Shown here piece after piece: positions 21,451 through 31,869 of a DNA stretch of 64,000 nt. The notes below the pieces were generated by a model, which was not told where the DNA came from, did not search any database, and saw nothing but the letters and a program-made list of their open reading frames with translations. Origin of the DNA: Eurosta solidaginis (Eukaryota; Arthropoda; Insecta; Diptera; Tephritidae); contig NC_090319.1 of the NCBI RefSeq assembly GCF_040869045.1, positions 266,988,897 to 267,052,896 on the forward strand, written 5' to 3'. The number at the start of each line of letters is the position of its first letter. Within the stretch, counting starts at the first letter, position 1. The position numbers were made by a program, and so were the translations under genes.

Positions 21451-24400
21451 TCAAAATGTTTGAAGTATACCCATTGACTTGATACATAGCTCATGTTTAA
21501 TTCTTGCAACTGGTTTAGTGAGAACATCAGCCGGCATTTCATGTGTTGAACAATATTCTATTTTAATAAGACCATTCTGACAAGCATCGCGAATGAAATG
21601 ATATTTATAATCAATGTGCTTAGTTCTAGAGTGATGTCCTCCAAGCGTAGCCATTTGTTGTGCACTTTGTGAATCCGAGTAAAGGACAACTGTGCTTAGT
21701 TCTAGAGTGATGTCCTCCAAGCGTAGCCATTTGTTGTGCACTTTGTGAATCCGAGTAAAGGACAACTGGTTTATCTAATCCATACCCGAGCTCACACAGT
21801 AAATAACGTAAATATTGTGCCTCCTTCGCTGCCTCTGATTCAGCACTGGATGTTGCCACGACACGTTGCTCCTTCGACTCCCAAGAGACAACTCCATCTG
21901 CGAGTAAAAAACAAAAACCTGTCTGAGATTTACGATCATTTACGTCTGTTGCCCAATTTGCATCAACATAGCCTAAAAGTTGACGCCCCGTTTTCTTATA
22001 TCTTAAAACAAAATTTTTCGTATACTTTAAATATCGTATTATTTGTATAGCTGCGTTCCAATATTGCCTACGTGGATCTTGACTAAACTGCGATAACATA
22101 TTAACACTGCACGCTATGTCAGGCCTGCTAAAAACCGAAAGATGTAAAAGTGATCCAATAATTTCTTGGTATTTAGTTTTGTCTATTTTTTCTGCTTCCC
22201 CTGCAATTTTCGGATCTTTTTCTAAAACCGTCTTTTCATGCATTGGAATTTTTGCTGGTTTTGCGTTAGCTTGACCGTATTTCCGAATTAAATTTCCAAT
22301 ATACATAGGTTGTGAAATTGACAAACTCCCTTTATCGATTTTAATTCCCAAACCAATACAATTACAGGGTTGGTTTAAATCGCGTATCTCAAAATTTGCC
22401 TTCATAGTTTCTATAAAACTTTCAGTCATAATATCATCCTTTGCTGCAATGATTAAATCATCAACGTATAAAGCAATTATAAAATTTTTGTTTTTAAGTG
22501 TGTATATACATTGATCGGAAATTGACTGTGTTAAACCAAATTTTTTAATTACATCATCTATTCGTTTAAACCACTTCCTTCCAGCTTGTTTAAGTCCATA
22601 AATAGCCTTTTTAAGCAAACAAACCTTATCTTTCCGTTTTTCATCAACATATCCCTCAGGTTGTTGCATGAAGATCTCTTCGTCCAAATTACCATTCAAA
22701 AATGCACTAGACACATCCAACTGCCGTAGCTTAAGATCATGCTCAACTGCTAGTGCATATATAAGACGTATTGAACTTTGTCGTACCACGGGCGCAAATG
22801 TATCTGTATAATCTATTCCATACTTTTGAGAATATCCTTGTGCAACTAACCTTGCCTTTCTCTTGTCAACTGTGCCATCAGGTCGTATTTTTGATTTGTA
22901 TACCCATTTGCAACCAATTGCTTTTCTTCCTTTGGGCAAATCTACTAATTCCCAAGTTTCACTTTTCATAAGAGAATTAATTTCTGTTTTCATAGCCTTC
23001 AGCCACTCATCTGATTTTGGCGAATAAATAGCATCTTTATAACAATTAGGGTCTTCTTCTTCTGACACTTTCTTTATTGACTCATTACCAAAAGCCCACG
23101 ATCGTAAACGTCTCTTTATGAAATTTTCAGGTAAGTCATTTCCTGCTTCGAAATTGTCTCTATTATTAACCTTTTCTCTCTCAGAGCTATTTTTCTCAAT
23201 TCCCATAATATTGTCATTCACATCACTATCAACTTGACCTGTACTATCAATAAAAACATCGTCATCTGATTCTAGTTCACAGCTTCTTTGTAAATAATTT
23301 TTGGTTTCTGATTTTCTGCTACTTTCAGATTTTTTCTCAAAAATATACTCTTGGAAAAATTCCTTATTTTTCTCGACATGATCTTCACTGATCTCAAAAT
23401 CTCCCTCTAAAAATCTCACATCTCTACTTTTAATAATTCTATGCGTTCCTCTTTTCCATAGACGATAAGCTTTCGATTCTTGTGAATAACCAATTAAAGT
23501 ATATTCTTCACTTTTTGGATCCCATTTAGTCCTTCCTGGATTTTTTCTTAATACAAAAGCCTTACTACCAATTTGTCGAAAATGATGCACACTTGGAACT
23601 TTTCCTTCCCATAACTCATCTGGGGTTTTATCATTATTTAATTTCGTTGGACAACGATTTCGTATATAACTTGCTGTATGTACTAATTCAGCCCATAAAA
23701 ACTCTGGTAGATTTGCTTCAATCATTAAACATTTAGCCATTTCCACTAACGTTCTATTCATTCTTTCAGCAACTCCATTCTGCTGTGGAGTGTACTCTAC
23801 CGTTAATTGGCGCCTTGTACCATGTGAATTTAAAAAATCTGTAAATTCGCCACTAGTAAGTTCTTTCGCATTATCACTTCGCACGCATTTAATCTTCCTG
23901 CCACTACTCAATTCAACTTCCTTCTTAAATATTTTGAAAACGTTTAGATAGTCAATCTTATGGTGCAAGAAATATGTAAAAACTTTTCTAGAAAAATCAT
24001 CTATAAAAGTTACAAAGTATTTCTTTCAACTTAACGATTCCGTTTTCATAGGACCACACATATCAGTGTGTATTAAATCCAATACTCCATTAGACGACTT
24101 GCTATTTTTAGTAATGAACGCATCTCTAATTTGCTTGCCTTTATAACACGTGACACACTCTATTCTCTGATTTTGAAATTTTGGCAAACCTTCAACCATA
24201 CGTTTTGACTGTAACTGAGTCAAATGAATCGAATTTAAATGCCCATACCTTTTATGCCACAGAACAAATTCTTGACTATTTGTACCTCTCACTTCATTAC
24301 ACAAATCTTGTTTTGATTTGAAACATTTGACCATAAACGATCCCTGTGACTTTGGAGCTTCTAAAAGAACTTGGCCATCCTTCATTATAAGCGTTTTATC

Positions 24401-25102
24401 CTTGGACATAACTATTTTGCAGTTACTATCAGTTGCTTTTGCAGTAGATATTAAATTGCATCGCAATCCAGGTACGTATAAAGTTTTGAACAAGCAAATG
24501 GTTCTCATTTTTTGATTGATAATAACATTCAGCTCAACAGTACCAATACCTTTTGAATCAAGCTCTTTGTCATCTGCTAAACGGACCTTCCCGGAAAATG
24601 TTTCATCTAAATTGATAAAATCAGATTTTCATCCGCACATATGCGAAGTTGCCCCACTATCCAAATACCACAAAACAGTGTTAGAGTTTGATTGATTGAC
24701 CATCACTCATTCTTAAATTCATTAACTTACGGTAGCATTCAGCCTTACGCCTTGTGGATTTTCTATCATACGTGTTCTGTATGTAGACCCATACCTCATT
24801 CGCCGTTTTCAGGTTCCTCACCATTCTAATAACATTTGGCTCCAACGCCATGATGATTTCTGCACGAGCATCCAAATTTTTGTCATCATATTCTTGCTGT
24901 TCATCTTGCCTTTTGCCAATTCACACTGCTGTTCTTCACTTAATTCTGCTGGTAAAATCAAATCGTCCGGCCTCTGCTCAACTCCATGAACAATACGCAG
25001 CAATCTGCTCTTATGTAAAATCGCTTCCATTTGTGTCCTCCATGTATTATAATTTTTTCCATTCAGCAACGGAACTCTTGCAATCGACGTACTCATTGCC
25101 AT
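21451..25102 (-). pseudogene. Copia Gag-Pol polyprotein, broken
   Basis: Order on the minus strand is: Gag N-terminus from 25102 (LNGKNYNTW, Gag/UBN2-type), which shifts frame near 24875 and continues to 24681; protease LDSGATSHMC just downstream at about 24640-24680; integrase zinc region WHKRYGH...CVTCYKGKQ (24115-24275); integrase core D in HTDMCGPM, D in RSDNAKE, E in PQQNGVAERMNRT; RT with KWVYKSK (about 22900) and YVDD (about 22460); RNase H with DANWATD, TSSAESE, YSDSQSA; terminal ADVLTKP (about 21520). Breaks: the segment between the Gag helices and the protease, which should hold the zinc knuckle, is deleted; a TGA follows the protease motif; a TGA at 24026-24028 splits the integrase; a 76-bp tandem duplication (21615-21766) shifts the RNase H frame. 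No intact polyprotein can be made. Confidence 0.95.
21615..21766. repeat. 76-bp tandem duplication inside copia RNase H
   Basis: Units 21615-21690 and 21691-21766 are identical, each starting tgtgcttagttctagag and ending gtaaaggacaac. As 76 is not a multiple of three, the copy throws the last part of RNase H out of frame. Perfect identity indicates a very recent slippage or recombination event, or an assembly artefact. Confidence 0.95.
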
Positions 25103-25178
25103 TACGATTCGCTTTCCTTGATGATTTCAATAAAGACTCCTTGCAGTAATACAATATTTGGTTATAGCCTAATTCTGG

Positions 25179-25192
25179 CTGGGCCCATAACC
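25179..25192 (-). other. Copia primer-binding site, internal initiator-tRNA-Met type
   Basis: Directly inside the 5' LTR the minus strand reads ggttatgggcccag. It complements the anticodon-loop region ctgggcccataacc of initiator tRNA-Met. Copia elements are known to be primed by an internal half-tRNA rather than the tRNA 3' end, and this site fits. Confidence 0.9.
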
Positions 25193-25333
25193 TGATAAAT
25201 TTATTGAACAATTAGAAAACGAATGAATAAAAATTTTCTCATAAACTTCAAGTACAACATAGGCTCACATGATCAGAATATATAATGTTTAATTTCAACA
25301 AGTATAATTGATCATAAGTTGTTTTTACCAACA
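25193..25333 (-). repeat. Copia 5' LTR (right copy)
   Basis: 141 bp, adjoining the primer-binding site and the right-hand TAGAC duplication. No clear TATA box stands out; atatataat lies within it. Confidence 0.97.
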
Positions 25334-25379
25334 TAGACGAATATAATAAGCTATACCTTTGCAAAAAAGAGCTTAATAT

Positions 25380-25899
25380 TGAAACGAATTTAGGGAAATT
25401 CTGCTTATATGCAACCTTCTGCGACGTTCGAACCGCTAAATTGTTGAATAAATAACTCCAATATTCAATAATGCAAAATGGTCTTTATTAGCCTACTTTG
25501 AGAGTACTTCACAATAACACTTATACTTTCACAAGCAATAGCGTGCTTAAATCAAAACTGTGTACTGATTCCTCAGCTTGCGCTGCTTTTATACTCTCAG
25601 TTTTCTCGATCATCCATTTCTGCTAAGGTCTAGGCATTTCACGAAACTATATTCCCGAACGATTGTACCTTTTGCTTGGTTATTAGCTATATACATGTAT
25701 ATTTGTAGTTTATGTCTATCTTATAGCCATATTTGGGTGTATGCGTGAGTACTAATTCGGCTGATGACTACATCTGTGTGTGAGTTATCTCTTCGTTGCC
25801 TTATATGTATGTGGGTAAATGATGATTAATGTGTTTATGAATCTTGCTTTAATGTTTTTGTTGTTGTGCATTTATTTAGTGATGTGAAAATTCGCCACA
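25380..25899 (-). repeat. Solo LTR, ATAT-targeting family, copy 2
   Basis: 520 bp, starting tgaaacgaattt and ending aaaattcgccaca, with a perfect 4-bp duplication ATAT at 25376-25379 and 25900-25903. On the minus strand it carries gagtataaaagcagcgcaag as TATA region and aataaagaccatttt as poly(A) signal, matching the LTRs at 10180, 30040 and 56028. The size and 4-bp ATAT duplication are typical of Gypsy-superfamily LTRs such as those of the 17.6/297 group. No internal part remains, so it arose by LTR-LTR recombination. Confidence 0.9.
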
Positions 25900-26405
25900 A
25901 TATCAATGGTGTTTTGCTTTATAAACGGAATTATAGCAGAAAATTTAAGTTATTAAAATTTTGTAAAATGGGCGTGGCACCGCCATCTGTTGACTAAGAA
26001 ATTTTCCATGTTTCGGAAGCCATAACGCGAAGAAAAATAAACATATTGGGAATACATGCTTTCCTTATAACAGGAAATATTTCGAGGAAAAATGAATGAT
26101 CGGTTAAAGACCGCGCCCACTTGCATATAAAAAATGTTTTAAATAATAATGAGTTATATCTTAGCGAAAAATAGTTTTGTATCAATGATATTTCACTTAC
26201 CAAGTTGTATTGTAAGAGGGAATTTTTTTAATGGGCGGTGCCACGCCCCTATTCCGAGCAAGCATTACGCAACACTTCTAGAGCCTAAAAAAAAGCGCTC
26301 GTAACAAAATTCGAAAAAGTAATTTATCTGAAATGAAATGTACAATTGAGGCTCACGCTAAGTATACAATGTTCAGTTACACCCGAACTTAGACACCGTT
26401 ACTTG

Positions 26406-27285
26406 GTTTTTAAGGCTTTTATATTTTTGTTTTCTTAGACCTTTTTTGTATATTCGGTATACGTAGGCCGCAACATAACGTTTATAAATTGCTCAATTTT
26501 TGGTGTAATTTTTTCTCATTTACTACGGCATATTAAGCAAATTCTTAAAGTTGGTGGAATTAAAAACACAAGATAATCTGTGCTGATTCAAAGCCATTGC
26601 TGGCTTTTACTCTGAAATTTACCGAAAAATGCAATTTATGTGCCGGTATTATTTTCATTGTTGTTTCATTTAGCTTCTTAGCATTATGAGTGTGTGAAAT
26701 TATGACAAATTATGCTAATAAACATTTTTAAAGGGATATGTTGATTAAATATTTTTTCAAAGGAACCAAAAATTGTGCAACGGAGTTTCTTCAAACTCAT
26801 TTACAAAATTTTTAAAAGGCTTAACCGTTGCTAATGTAGAGATATTCTGGATTGATTATTTCTCAAAATTAAGCTAGCCTTAAAAAATGTTGTATGCTAC
26901 TTACAGCGTGTCAGGATATATGGGCAAAAGAAAGAAGAAAATTACCTTTTAAGAAACTCTTGAAGTAAAATACTATTTTTGCCGACACCATATAAAGACA
27001 GCGAAATTTGAATTTTCTTTTAATGTTTTCTCTATCTTTCTTCCGATTTTCAGAGAATGACACACGAATCGTATCTGAAACTATTCAAACTTCATTCATA
27101 ATTTGTTTTTGTTTCATGGCTCGAGTTAAGGGTGACGGTTTTAGGAAAGCCTCGATAGAAGCTTAACTTGGTCAGACAGGTTAAGGAATTTTTTGGACGT
27201 ATTGTGTATTAAGTGAATATCTTTACAACAATATATCACTAATTGAGGCAGTGATCAAATATATGTGTGATCTATAAAGAAAAAA
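26406..27285. other. No recognisable feature
   Basis: AT-rich. No credible ORF or repeat match. Confidence 0.45.
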
Positions 27286-27289
27286 ATAC

Positions 27290-28150
27290 ACCATTTCCAG
27301 TTGTAAATGAGAAAACGTCATGCGAAAATGAGAATAGTAAATTGTAAATGCGAAAGCGTCACTTCGATATGAGAATAGTCATTTTTAAATTGGAGAGTGT
27401 AAAATAAAAATGCGAAAGCATAATTTTTATTTGAAAATAGTCGGTTGGAAATAAGAAAGCATCAAATACAAATACGAAAGTGCCATTTGGAAATGAGAAT
27501 ACTCAGCTGTAAATGCGAAAGCGTCATTTGGAAATGGGAATGGCCAATTGTAAATGCGAAAGCAATAACTGAATATCAGTGCCATATCAGTGGATATCTG
27601 GAGTGTCGTCCATCGACCGACCTAGTTTTGGTGAGCTATGCATTCGAGAAACGAGTCAGTGTTTGCTGATATTTGAAATGGCTAAACGGGAGTGCTGCAT
27701 TGAGCACTGTGCTTGTTTATGCTGATCCCCATCGGGACTCTCTAGGGAAAAGTAAAAAACATAAGTGCAGGGACACATTACCATACCTTTGATAAACGTA
27801 TGTTGTTTGTAAAGCAAAACCTGCTATATTTATGTACAATAGATCTGCACAAAGGCCGCAGTGCTTCCAGACTTAATAATAATAAATATTCTCATTTACA
27901 ACTGACTATTCTCAATAACAATTGATGCTTTTGAACTTTCAATTGACGTTTTCTTATTTACATGTGACTATTGTCATAATAAATTACGCTTTCGCATTTA
28001 CACTTGACTATTCTCATTTTCATATGAAGTTTTTTCATTTACAGTTGACGGTTTCTAATTTACAATTAACTAATATAATTTACAATTTACAAATCTTATT
28101 TTCAATGGTCGCTTTCTCATTTACAAGTAACTATTCTCAATTTCATATGA
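27290..28150. mobile_element. Foldback-like element: inverted arms made of ~41-bp tandem repeats
   Basis: The left arm (27290-27570) is built of imperfect units containing tgtaaatgcgaaagcgtca and ttggaaatgagaatagtc, with unit spacing near 41 bp or about 1.5 times that. The right arm (27890-28150) holds the reverse complement: gactattctcatttac, acgctttcgcatttac, cgctttctcatttac. A unique loop of about 320 bp (27570-27890) separates them. Long inverted repeats with internal short tandem repeats are the defining layout of Drosophila FB elements. No transposase is encoded. Flanking duplications were not found. Confidence 0.7.
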
Positions 28151-28156
28151 ATGAAA

Positions 28157-28345
28157 TATGAAAAAAAAAAATAAAAAAAAATAAAAAAAAGGAAAGGAAA
28201 TAAAAGGAAAGGAAAAGTAAGGAAAGAAAAGATAAGAAAAGAAAAGAAAAGAAAAGTTAAGAAAAGAAAACAAAAGGAAATGAAAGAAAAGAAAAGGAAA
28301 TAAAGATTAGAAAATGAAAAGCTGAAACAGGGAGATAAGTAAAGA
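28157..28345. repeat. Purine tract, (GAAAA)n/(AGGAA)n
   Basis: About 190 bp almost purely A and G on the plus strand: A runs with single T at first, then gaaaagaaaag and ggaaaggaaa units. It directly abuts the right arm of the foldback element. Confidence 0.9.
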
Positions 28346-28445
28346 TGAAAAACCAAACCCAAAACCAGATAGCGTGTTACCGAAGTTTTAGGGAAGCATT
28401 AAACGGATTTTGTCCATAACATCCGTTAGCGACGAGTTGTCGGAT

Positions 28446-28770
28446 GTTGTTGTTGTTGTTATTGTAGCGATTAGTTACTCCCCGAAGGCTTTGGGGAGTG
28501 TTATCGATGTGATGGTCCTTTGTCGGATACAGATCCGATACGCTCCGGTAACACAGCACCATTAAGGTGCTGGCCCGACCATCTCGGGAACGATTTATAT
28601 GGCCACATTAAATCTTCAGGCCATCCCTCCCTCCCCACCCCCAAGTTCCATGAGGAGCTTGGGGTCGCCAGAGCCTCGTCTGTTAGTGAAATGGGATTCG
28701 CCGCTCGAAGGTGAGGTTGACAATTGGGTTGGAGAAGCTATATATTGCGCTACACAACCCCTTGAATCCC
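28446..28770 (-). mobile_element. Retroposon with (CAA)n tail and 14-bp TSD
   Basis: Bounded by the perfect direct repeat acgagttgtcggat at 28432-28445 and 28771-28784. On the minus strand the element ends in (CAA)n (plus-strand gttgttgttgtt at 28446), so the tail and target duplication fit target-primed reverse transcription. The body holds cccgaaggctttggggagtgttatcgatg, ggtgctggcccgaccatctcg and gttccatgaggagcttgggg. A shorter, internally deleted relative lies at 31701-31868 and extends further 5'. No protein domain is visible; it could be a SINE or the 5'-truncated end of a LINE. Confidence 0.8.
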
Positions 28771-28799
28771 ACGAGTTGTCGGATCGTTACTGACAGTTT

Positions 28800-29420
28800 A
28801 TGTCCGTGTTATATCTTTCTACTGGCCAACTTATCGGTTTGTTATTCATATTTTAGTAGTTTGCTATTGGCGAGTTATCGAAAATATACCTATTTATTAT
28901 CGAAAAGTTATCTAATGATTCAAGGTTCGATTCGAGCTCAAGGCCAGAACAATATTTTTTTCTAATGATAATTATTGTTATTTTTTAATTTTTCATTTTT
29001 ATTGAGCTCGAATCGGACCTTGAATCATTTACCAATAGGCCGATAAAAACAAAAACAATTGAAAAACTATCTATTTTATTGCATAAATTGTTTGGATTTG
29101 TTATCGAGAAAATATCAATTTTTTATTTAAAAGTTATCGACTTCACATCGATGACGATAAAATTTCTGTAACAAACCGATTACTTGCCATAAAAAATTGA
29201 TAATTTCTCGATAAAAACTTTAGAATTAAAAATCGATATTTGTTTGATAGACACCTATATTTTTCCATAAATAACCGTTAACTTTTCAATAATGAAATCA
29301 TAGCACGTCGATAATTTGCTTATAATAGACCGATAAATCTTCGGTAAAACCTTATATTGATAAAAAGTCGATAACACGTCGATAACAAAATAATAACATG
29401 CCAATAATAAGAATAACTCT
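28800..29420. repeat. CGATA/TATCG-rich stretch
   Basis: At least 13 occurrences of CGATA or its complement TATCG, mostly as ttatcgaaa or cgataa, in an AT-rich background with tracts such as agttatcgacttcacatcgatgacgataa. Spacing is irregular, so this is not a clean tandem array. It could be a decayed repeat or a cluster of CGATA-type binding sites. ORFs crossing it have no motif. Confidence 0.6.
28917..29026. repeat. Inverted repeat with tRNA B-box-like arms
   Basis: Arm gattcaaggttcgattcgag (28917 on) and arm ctcgaatcggaccttgaatc (to 29026) are inverted copies of 25 bp with one mismatch. The core ggttcgattcg resembles a pol III B box. A relative, ggccttgagctcgattcgaa, is at 54227-54246. Confidence 0.55.
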
Positions 29421-30039
29421 TTAGCTTTTTTTTCAAAAATGAGTTTTCAATCCCTGTCCAGAAATTATTCCGTATTACTTACTAATTAAATATCCAAATA
29501 ATCTCGAAATGATTCCGGAACAGTTCGCTTTATCAATCTGAAATAGTCCCGAATAGATTCCGGATTAATCGTGCCAGTAACCTTCAGATGTTTCCTGTGC
29601 CATTCTCAAAACTATTGCGAAATGGTGCCTTGTTCCAAGAAGAAAACCAAGATAGTCCAGAGATCAACTCAAAACAGGCCTTATGGATCCCTAGAAGTGT
29701 GTATGATATTTTGGTACTTATGTACAGTCCAGTACGTTAATTTAACTTTATGTTCATTTTAACAGAGCAGACGAGATATTTAGCATACCCAAACCCTATT
29801 CCGTTCACCAACTAAAAATTTTAAAAAATATCTTGGAAAAAATTACACGTACGATCTCAGTAATAGTAAGAGAAAGTTTCCAAATAAAAATTAATCACTA
29901 CGAATGACCAAAAAAATCAAAAATTTTCATAGCTCATTGAGAACGCCCCTTTTTTATTCTGGAAATCGGTTGTTATCCATAATAAGCCAAATTGCTCTTT
30001 CTGGTTAATCATTAAATGCAACATCTGTATAAAAGATAT
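29421..30039. other. No recognisable feature
   Basis: AT-rich spacer. The 63-codon ORF at 29571 has no recognisable motif. Confidence 0.4.
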
Positions 30040-30585
30040 TCTGACGAATATTAGTGACACTAAGTGGTACTCACATTACTAGTCTGATGCTAAGTAAATG
30101 AAGCCACAACAACAATAAAACAGGCAGTCACTTGTATCTACATAAACGAATCAATCATTATGTCTACACATATGTACGTACACGCAGCGGAGAGAGACGC
30201 ACAAACACATGCATATATCTTATCTGAGATGCTCCCAAAAGTAGGGAATTATCTGTTGAAGTATCACTCACATATACACGCGTATATGAGAAGCTATAAC
30301 ATGCATCTGTAGTTATGTTATAGCTGGTAGCAAATTCTAGAAATAGAAATGCCTAGAAATATGTCAACGAGGAAACCAAAAAATATAAACGCAGCAGCAG
30401 CTGAGGCACGACGAATCAGTTTGATTTAAGTACGCTATCTGTCGAGCAGTAGAAGTGTTATTGTGAAGTACTTTAATAAAGGCCATTTTGCATTATTGAA
30501 GAGTGGAGTTATTTATTCAACAGTTTAGTGATTCAAACGTTACTAGAAGGTTGCAAGTAAGAGGAGTTGCACTAAATTCGTTACG
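30040..30585 (+). repeat. Solo LTR, ATAT-targeting family, copy 3
   Basis: 546 bp flanked by ATAT at 30036-30039 and 30586-30589. Starts tctgacgaatattagtgac and ends actaaattcgttacg; one base of each TG/CA terminus is mutated. TATA region aaatataaacgcagcag at about 30384 and poly(A) signal taataaaggcca at about 30473. Same family as copies at 10180, 25380 and 56028. Confidence 0.88.
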
Positions 30586-30589
30586 ATAT

Positions 30590-31700
30590 CGTATATCATA
30601 TCATAATTTCGCGGATTGCTGTACTTAATTATTCCATTGGTGTGTTTTCAATGGCTAAGCAAACTAAGTATCCTAAAATTATATCCTTAAATGCAATTAA
30701 GGTGAAAATAAGATATCTAATTTGTGTTCAAAGTACAAAAGAATATATGCACACTTTCCAAATATTTCTCCAAATAAAAGATTATAACCTGCGAGTGAAA
30801 ACACTTAAGTAACACAAAAATTATACGCATTAAAAATGAACAGCGAGCAAATCAGTAAACGTAGAACATCAAAAATGCGTACATACATATTTATGTCGAT
30901 TTTGCGATATGAAATTAAAATGTTTTATGAGTAGGATATCTCTTTTATCATAACCCAAGCTCAAATTAGACGCGTGCTATATTGAACGAAAGTAAAATAA
31001 GTACAAATGCAAAATGTGCCCCAAATTTCAAGTTCAGTTGCTACGCATCGTAGAATTTTTATTGAAGATTTTTTGTGGAACTTTTGCTGCTATATTTACA
31101 CTTTTAAGTTGTATTTTTTTAGGTTTTCTTTTATTTTATGCGAATCACAAATCACATTCATCTTGTGCGCGTACTAATTTTCACGCAGATTAGCCTTTTG
31201 CCATTTACATTTACGGCAAATACTTATTCGGCATAATGACGCATGAATAAATGCTTTTTGTTAAGGAATTTGGATTTTGGCAAAGTACGTAGACGTTCAT
31301 AAAGCAATTTTTGATTGCTCATCGTAAAGCTTGCGTGGGTTCACTTACCTACTGCCAGAACAATTGAGAAGCTTACTATAATCATATTTATAGGTATTGT
31401 ATTTACGCACCTATAAATATGTATATTATTATGTGATCAAAATTTACTTTTCAAATGACCCTGCAATTTTTTTGGAGGTATACCTTTTGTTATTTGTAAT
31501 CATTTGCGCACTTATTACTTAACACTTAACCCTTAAAAGCAAGCTTTCGCTCCATGAGTTGACGTTTATGAGCACGAAGGGCCCCCTGACGAGTTCGCTG
31601 ACCTTTTCATGCTTAGTAGAAATTTTTTCTGGGCAAATAAGGGATTTAGTCAAATTTATAAGCTGCTGCATTATTTAAAATTTGCAGAATATGTCACTTA
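30590..31700. other. No recognisable feature
   Basis: AT-rich spacer with no supportable gene or repeat. Confidence 0.45.
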
Positions 31701-31868
31701 TTTTAAGTTGCTGTTGTAGTAGCGATAAGGACACTCCCCGAAGGCATTGGGAAATGCTATCGATGTTGAGAGCGTTGGGCTACACAACCTCTTGAATCAA
31801 TTTGCTATTTCAGTCGCGTCTTACGACAGGTATACTTACCGCGGGTATATTCTAACCCCCTAACGCGA
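31701..31868 (-). mobile_element. Retroposon related to 28446-28770, internally deleted
   Basis: Shares gtagcgataaggacactccccgaaggca and gggctacacaacctcttgaat with the 28-kb copy but lacks the middle (deletion near 31770). It extends 5' beyond it with cgtcttacgacaggtatacttaccgcgggtatattctaacccc (two parts, 31816-31860). The tail side begins ttgctgttgtagtag. Confidence 0.7.
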
Positions 31869-31869
31869 T

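Larger units (their letters stand above)
21293..25333 (-). mobile_element. Copia-superfamily LTR retrotransposon, complete ends, defective inside
   Basis: Two 141-bp LTRs (21293-21433 and 25193-25333) differ at only two positions. Each begins TG and ends CA in either reading, and the element is flanked by the 5-bp duplication TAGAC (21288-21292 and 25334-25338). The coding strand is minus. The primer site lies just inside the 25-kb LTR and a purine tract just inside the 21-kb LTR. Total length is 4041 bp, short for the superfamily, in part because the gag C-terminal half is missing. Inserted in family B copy 3. Near-identical LTRs point to a recent insertion, while the interior has in-frame stops, a frameshift, a deletion and a tandem duplication. 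Confidence 0.97.
20217..26405 (-). mobile_element. Family B element, copy 3, split by two later insertions
   Basis: Family B sequence occupies 20217-21292, 25334-25379 and 25900-26405. It opens tttttatactcagcgtgtttt and closes aatgttcagttacacccgaacttagac...ttacttgg, with the hairpin end degraded. The first gap is the copia element at 21293-25333, and the second is a solo LTR at 25380-25899; only 46 bp separate the two insertions. Modules such as caccgcccacttgtgataaaatc and aaccacgcccactgttatata align with copies 1 and 2. Removing the insertions restores collinearity, so both arrived after this copy. Confidence 0.8.

Noticed and set aside
22771..22971. Plus-strand ORFs opposite the copia polyprotein (also 21736-22050, 24318-24515, 24850-25149)
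   Set aside because: They are antisense shadows of a well-supported minus-strand coding region.
28117..28362. 81-codon Phe/Ser-rich minus-strand ORF, transmembrane-like
   Set aside because: It is the complement of the A/G-rich purine tract, so TTT and TCC codons dominate by composition.
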